From the NCBI GenBank assembly GCA_959600635.1, contig CAUGMN010000041.1, forward strand, positions 1-24,968: DNA of 24,968 nucleotides. Reading direction: 5' to 3'. The translations under genes and the position numbers were made by a program. This stretch comes from QAMX01 sp003149835 (GTDB lineage: Bacteria > Bacillota > Clostridia > Oscillospirales > QAMX01). The stretch's first letter is position 1, and every line of letters starts with the position of its first letter. Positions 20,899 through 24,968 of this stretch are shown piece by piece. Below the pieces are notes generated by a model, which had not been told where the DNA came from, made no database searches, and saw only the letters and a list, made by a program, of their open reading frames with translations.

Positions 20899-23136
20899 AT
20901 GGAAAAACAGTATTTATCTTATGTCGAATCCAAAACCTCGGAAGGAAACGGGAAAATCGAAATCGGAGCGGGGAAGGACTTTCTCTACAAGCGCAAGGTC
21001 TCTCTCTACCGGGCGGAAAATGCGCTCCCCGCAGCGGCGGAATACACGATCTGTATTACATTTGCCGACAACGGCCGCGGTTACACGCATATCTCGCTGA
21101 ACGGCAAGCCAGCCGACGCGATTGCCGGCTATACCTCCTGTGCGACCGGGAAACAGCGCACCTGTGCGGCGGTCGCCTCAATCGAAGGCGGCGTGCCGCA
21201 GACGTTGGAGGTCGGCATTGTCGATCTATCCAATATCGAATCCGTCGCCGTCTTCGCCGGACGGGATGAAGAGGTGATCGCCCGCGCCAAGGCCGACCGC
21301 CCGCAGCCGGACGAGGTGCATCCGGCGTTTTCGCTCGACCGCCCCTTGCAGCTTGTCACAACGGTCGGCGACCATTCGTTCAGCTGCGCGCGCGAGGAGC
21401 TGCCGCAGACGCTGGAACGCATGGCGGACTGCGTGCCGTATGCGCGGAGCCTCGGCTTTAACGGCGTGGAGAGCTATGTCCGCTGGGACATGATCGAGTA
21501 TGAAAAAGGCGTTTTTGATTGGAGCTATTACGACGCGGTCATCGCCTTTGCGGCGCGCTACGGCATGAAGTGGTTCCCGCTCGTGATCGGCGGCTCGGCC
21601 TACGCGCTGCCGGAGTGGTACCGCGAGCATACGCCGGGCTTCGAGGGCTTTGTCTGCTTGGAACACGGCATGGAGAATAACATCCCGACGATTTTCAGCG
21701 AGCAGCAGACGCCGTTTGTCAAGCGCTATCTGCACGAGCTCGGAAAGCATTATAACGACGATCCGAACGTCTTCGGCGTCCGCCTCGGGCCGAGCGGCAA
21801 CTACGGCGAGAGCCAGTATCCGGCCTCGGGCAACTGGGGCTATAAGCACCGGCCGGAGCACATGCACCTCGGCTGGTGGGCGGGCGACAAAAACGCGCCG
21901 GTCAAATTCGCCGCATGGTTAAAGAAAAAATACGGCGACATCGCCGCTCTCAGCGCGGCGTGGGAGGAATCCTATGCCTCGTTTGACGAGATCGGGACGT
22001 TCCTGCCCGCGTCGACCAATTCGCGCCGCAAGCGCAAGGATTTTGTGGACTGGTATATGTTCGAGATGACCGACTGGTGCAACCGCTGGGCGGTCTGGAT
22101 GCGCGAGGAGCTGAAAAAGCCGGATATCTATCAGTCGGCAGGCGGCTGGGGCTTCTGCGAAGCAGGGACGGACTTTACCGATCAGACGCGCGGCATGGTG
22201 CCCGTAAACGGCGGCATCCGCGCCACGAACGAGGATGAGAGCTATGAGCTGAACTTTGCGATCACGCGGATGCTGTCGAGCGCGGCGCGCTTCTACGGCG
22301 TCAAGTTCGGCTCCGAGCCGGCCGGTTACGGCACGGCGCGCAGCGTCATCAACCGCCTCTTCAACATCATCGTCAACAACGGCGAGCACCTGTTCTATTA
22401 TAACGGCAACTTCCTCTCCTGCGACGAGAGCGCGCCGCTCTGGGTGCAATATGCGCCGCTGCTCGACCAGCGCGCCGAGCCGCAGGTCGACGTGGCCGTG
22501 CTGTACCCCGATACGGAGTCGAAGCTGACCGATTCGTCAATCCGCTATCTCGACGGTTCGTCGTTCTTCTCGCAGGTGTTCCCGTTCCGCCGCAAGCTCG
22601 ACTACGACTTCTGCGCCGAGCAGATGGTGCTCGACGGCGCGCTGGAAAAGAACGGCTATAAGGCGCTCGTTTTCCTCGCCAAGTCGCACGAGGGCGATTT
22701 TGTCGAGAGCGCCGTGCTCGATAAAATCGACGCATGGGTGCGCGCAGGCGGTACGGTGATCTACCCGATCCTCCACTCCAACGCGCACCGCGGCGTGCGG
22801 ACGGTGGAAGGCGACGGCAGCGTCTTCGCGCGCTGGGCCGCCGGAGACACCGGCAAGGGAAAGGTCTATCTGATCAACACCATGCGCGAGCCGCTCGACG
22901 ATTATATCGACGACGCGGCGGAGCTGCTCAAAACAGTCGGCGGCATGGACGGCCTCACGCTCGACATGCTGACGGCGCAGAAGCCCCGCGGCGTCTATAT
23001 GTCGGCGCTCAAAACCGGCAAGCTGGTTCTTTACAACGACCGGATGGCGGTCTCGGAGATCACGCTCAGAGACGGCCGCGTGATCCGCATGGAGCCGGTT
23101 TCTATTCAAATCGTGCCGGGGACTCAAAATCAATAG
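20899..23136 (+). CDS. Beta-glycosidase of the GH42/GH14-like TIM-barrel clan
   Basis: A 745-residue protein. ATG at 20899 is preferred over the TTG at 20890 because GGGAGG lies 10 bases before it and would crowd the TTG. A beta-rich N-terminal segment (1-145) precedes a TIM barrel. LGFNGVESYVRWDMIEYEKGVFDWSYYD (about 185-212) is the strand-loop seen in GH42 enzymes. GPSGNYGESQYP (298-308) resembles the catalytic loop of GH14 and GH42, so E304 is the likely acid/base. E473 in KFGSEPAGYG is a candidate nucleophile. A Rossmann-like segment follows about 515-680 (VAVLYPDTES... AGGTVIYPILHS), like the trimerisation/amidotransferase-like domain of GH42. No signal peptide, so probably cytoplasmic. 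Substrate unknown; beta-galactosides are the family's common targets. Confidence 0.8.
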   Translation: MEKQYLSYVESKTSEGNGKIEIGAGKDFLYKRKVSLYRAENALPAAAEYTICITFADNGRGYTHISLNGKPADAIAGYTSCATGKQRTCAAVASIEGGVPQTLEVGIVDLSNIESVAVFAGRDEEVIARAKADRPQPDEVHPAFSLDRPLQLVTTVGDHSFSCAREELPQTLERMADCVPYARSLGFNGVESYVRWDMIEYEKGVFDWSYYDAVIAFAARYGMKWFPLVIGGSAYALPEWYREHTPGFEGFVCLEHGMENNIPTIFSEQQTPFVKRYLHELGKHYNDDPNVFGVRLGPSGNYGESQYPASGNWGYKHRPEHMHLGWWAGDKNAPVKFAAWLKKKYGDIAALSAAWEESYASFDEIGTFLPASTNSRRKRKDFVDWYMFEMTDWCNRWAVWMREELKKPDIYQSAGGWGFCEAGTDFTDQTRGMVPVNGGIRATNEDESYELNFAITRMLSSAARFYGVKFGSEPAGYGTARSVINRLFNIIVNNGEHLFYYNGNFLSCDESAPLWVQYAPLLDQRAEPQVDVAVLYPDTESKLTDSSIRYLDGSSFFSQVFPFRRKLDYDFCAEQMVLDGALEKNGYKALVFLAKSHEGDFVESAVLDKIDAWVRAGGTVIYPILHSNAHRGVRTVEGDGSVFARWAAGDTGKGKVYLINTMREPLDDYIDDAAELLKTVGGMDGLTLDMLTAQKPRGVYMSALKTGKLVLYNDRMAVSEITLRDGRVIRMEPVSIQIVPGTQNQ

Positions 23137-23164
23137 AAACAATAGACCGCTGCGCATGATCAAA

Positions 23165-23203
23165 AAACGGGACGCCGCAGAATAAAACTGCGGCGTCCCG
23201 TTT
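23165..23203. terminator. Bidirectional terminator between convergent genes
   Basis: Arms 23165-23180 and 23188-23203 are exact 16-bp complements around a 7-base loop. On the minus strand the stem ends in six T; on the plus strand in three T. It serves the glycosidase gene (plus) and the solute-binding protein gene (minus). Confidence 0.9.
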
Positions 23204-23244
23204 GACATGAAGAAAAGCGTTTCTTGGAGGAAAACGCGGAGAGA

Positions 23245-24714
23245 TTACTGCTGGAAGACCTTGTCGAGCTCGGCCTGAACGACGCTCTGCCACGTCTCAG
23301 CGGCCTGCGCCGGAGTCAGAACCATCTCATAGATATTGGAGAAAAAGCCTTTCTTGCGGGTGATCTGATACATTTCATCGGAGCATTTGGCAATATTCAT
23401 GATCGCGTTGGACGCGGCATAGTCGAAGAGCATCTCCAAAGCCTGCTCGTCGCCGGCAAGATATTCAAGCTGCTGCGCTTTGTAGGCGTCATAGTCTGTC
23501 ACAGCCGAGCCAATGGCGTTCATGACATGGACGCTCTTTTCCCAATCCTGATTAGCAACCGGACAGACGAAAGTGTCAAGGTCAACCATACACATAACGT
23601 AGTGATCGGCGTTCGGACCCTTCGGGAGCGGCAAACAACCAAGTTTGCCATTAGCGGCAAGTTCCAAACAGCCGTCGGCATCTAAATTGGAACCGAACAG
23701 GCCGGCGAAAGCGGCGCCGCCTTCATAGAACATCGTGCGGCGGTCGCCGCGGCCGACGGTGTTGCCGATAACGGGGATCTGAACGTCGTTCTGGGAGAGA
23801 TCATACATGAATTGGAGGGCCGGCATGAGCTGCGGATCATGGAGGTTTGCCAGCCACTTGTCCTGAGCCTCGTCATAATAGATCATCTTAGCGCCATTGG
23901 TCCAAACCTCGTTGCCGTCGGTATCGAGGGCGACGCCCCAGATATCGTTGACGCCGTCGCCGTCGGTGTCCTTGGCGACCTTGCGGGCGATTTCGAGGAA
24001 CATGTCGTAATCCCATTCGCCGTCGCGGACAGCTTGGTACAGCGTGTCGGCCGGATAGCCGGCGTTCTCACACAGCTCTTTGTTGAACGCATAAAAGTGT
24101 CCGAGGCGGGTATTATCAAATTTACCGGTCATGTCAAGCGCATAAAGTTTGCCCTCAACCTCGCTCATTCCGGTAAAAATTTGGTTGTACACATCCTCGT
24201 TGTAAAGGTCAAGCCCCGCTTCGACCATCGAATCGAGGGGACGGATACCACCCATCATTGCCAACGGAATCCATGTGCTTTGGCGGCAGCAACCAAAATC
24301 ATACAGCTTCACGCCGCCGACTGCGGCCGCAGTCATGGCCTCGGTACCATTGTCATAGTTTTCGGCTATAATGACACAGTTGAGGTCGCTTTCGATTTGC
24401 GCGTAGATGTCCATCAATTCATCAAACAGGGCGGTTCCGGCGTGGCCGTTCTGTTCCTCAACAGCTGAAAGACCGCTGTAAGCGGTAGTGTTCAGGACGA
24501 ATTCATAGCCTTCAAGATCAATTTTGTTCGGGGCTGCTGTCGTTTCATTTCCAGAGGAATCTGAAACGGGATCAGATGCATCGGCGCTAACAGGGGAAGG
24601 AGTGGTGGCTTCTGTGACATCTGGTTCGCTGCCGTTCGAGCAGCCGGCCAAAACCGCAGGCACAAACATGAGAATTGCCAGCACGAGAGAGAGAATGCGG
24701 ATTCTTTTGCGCAT
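23245..24714 (-). CDS. Family-1 extracellular solute-binding lipoprotein (sugar type)
   Basis: A 489-residue protein starting after AGGAGG. A basic n-region and hydrophobic stretch lead to the lipobox LAGC with lipidated C25, followed by a Ser/Thr/Asp-rich tether to about residue 62. The mature part is a family-1 SBP: FNKELCENAGYP, a DGEWDYDMFLEIARK helix and a Trp-rich WTNGAKM region in the usual order. DTDGDGVND (248-256) is a Ca-binding-like loop common in Clostridial SBPs of this type. It likely captures oligosaccharides outside the cell for an ABC importer. No permease or ATPase genes lie downstream, because a convergent gene and terminator follow, so it appears to be an orphan SBP that uses a transporter encoded elsewhere. 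Confidence 0.9.
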   Translation of the reverse strand: MRKRIRILSLVLAILMFVPAVLAGCSNGSEPDVTEATTPSPVSADASDPVSDSSGNETTAAPNKIDLEGYEFVLNTTAYSGLSAVEEQNGHAGTALFDELMDIYAQIESDLNCVIIAENYDNGTEAMTAAAVGGVKLYDFGCCRQSTWIPLAMMGGIRPLDSMVEAGLDLYNEDVYNQIFTGMSEVEGKLYALDMTGKFDNTRLGHFYAFNKELCENAGYPADTLYQAVRDGEWDYDMFLEIARKVAKDTDGDGVNDIWGVALDTDGNEVWTNGAKMIYYDEAQDKWLANLHDPQLMPALQFMYDLSQNDVQIPVIGNTVGRGDRRTMFYEGGAAFAGLFGSNLDADGCLELAANGKLGCLPLPKGPNADHYVMCMVDLDTFVCPVANQDWEKSVHVMNAIGSAVTDYDAYKAQQLEYLAGDEQALEMLFDYAASNAIMNIAKCSDEMYQITRKKGFFSNIYEMVLTPAQAAETWQSVVQAELDKVFQQ

Positions 24715-24749
24715 AGAGGTTCCTCCTAATAAAATATTTGTGATACGAT

Positions 24750-24794
24750 AGAATTACATATTTGGAGTGAATATGAGCGGATATATGTAATTCT
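24750..24794. repeat. 12-bp inverted repeat in the leader of the SBP gene
   Basis: Arms 24750-24761 (AGAATTACATAT) and 24783-24794 (ATATGTAATTCT) are exact complements with a 21-base spacer. The repeat begins just downstream of the predicted start of transcription (-10 at 24805-24810), so it could be a DNA operator of about three helical turns or an mRNA 5' stem-loop. Confidence 0.6.
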
Positions 24795-24804
24795 GTCTGA
24801 ATAT

Positions 24805-24833
24805 ATTTTACTGTAAACGAAAAATATTGTCAA
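24805..24833 (-). promoter_or_regulatory. Promoter of the solute-binding protein gene
   Basis: On the minus strand TTGACA (24828-24833) and TAAAAT (24805-24810) are separated by 17 bases, about 90 bases before the start codon. A cre-like TGTAAACG sequence lies in the spacer. The rest of the region to 24968 is AT-rich, contains a run of nine G at 24870-24878, and has no gene that I can support. Confidence 0.75.
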
Positions 24834-24968
24834 ATTATAAATAGAAGAAAAATAATTAAAAAAAGCGCTGGGGGGGGGTAAACACGTGGATTTTGATAAA
24901 AATAGTTGCAAAAAATATATTTATTCACAAAAAATACATTTTACACAAAAATTTACTCATAATAGATC

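Noticed and set aside
24812..24825. A catabolite-repression (cre) site in the SBP promoter
   Set aside because: TGTAAACGAAAAAT matches only the left half of the consensus; too weak to annotate, kept only as a hint.
24870..24878. Run of nine G in the upstream AT-rich region
   Set aside because: A single homopolymer could be a phase-variable tract or an assembly/sequencing artefact; its location far from any start gives it no assigned role.

Overview
The window reads as chromosomal DNA of a Gram-positive Clostridia-type bacterium, most likely an uncultured gut Oscillospirales/Christensenellales-like lineage (inference). Support: an alaS leader carrying a T-box, sigma-A type promoters (TTGACA-17-TATAAT-like), strong AGGAGG ribosome binding sites, a LuxR-HTH/DUF2087 regulator, a lipoprotein sugar-binding protein, and GC-rich codon use over most of the window. 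Positions 1 to about 3240 are visibly AT-richer and differ in codon use, which suggests an acquired island joined to the resident chromosome near 3.2 kb.

Region 1 (1-3240, mostly minus strand) is the most unusual part. It encodes a compact eukaryote-like ubiquitin system: a membrane-anchored RING-type/zinc-ribbon protein, a YukD/EsaB-like ubiquitin-fold protein with a near-terminal Gly-Gly, and an E1-like activating enzyme with a candidate catalytic cysteine, a split zinc site and a possible C-terminal ubiquitin-fold domain. The Ubl stop and E1 start overlap as TAATG. The cassette runs off the left edge, so an E2 and a JAB peptidase could lie just outside. It is bordered by debris: an ImmA/IrrE-like C-terminal fragment under a consensus promoter, a ParB-like fragment, and a frameshifted unknown coding end.

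Region 2 (3388-8514, minus) is a three-gene operon: a MacB/LolD-type ABC ATPase, a secreted membrane-anchored protein of seven Ig-like CARDB repeats, and a FtsX/MacB-type permease. No MacA-type adaptor is present. Upstream is a DUF2087 regulator (8915-9667) with a good promoter and a 9-bp palindrome touching the -10 box.

Region 3 (10003-16112, minus) holds housekeeping genes: a HIT-family hydrolase, a YbhJ-type aconitase-family hydratase, a 5'-truncated HD-domain remnant, and alaS under a T-box whose probable specifier is GCC (alanine).

Region 4 (16255-24968) is a carbohydrate locus: a DraG-like ADP-ribosylglycohydrolase (minus), a GH2 glycosidase (minus), a divergent GH42/GH14-like glycosidase (plus), a bidirectional terminator, and an orphan family-1 solute-binding lipoprotein (minus) whose leader carries a 12-bp inverted repeat. 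No permease genes are visible. The two glycosidases lack obvious signal peptides, so they probably act in the cytoplasm on imported oligosaccharides (inference). No tRNA, rRNA, CRISPR array or intact transposase was seen.
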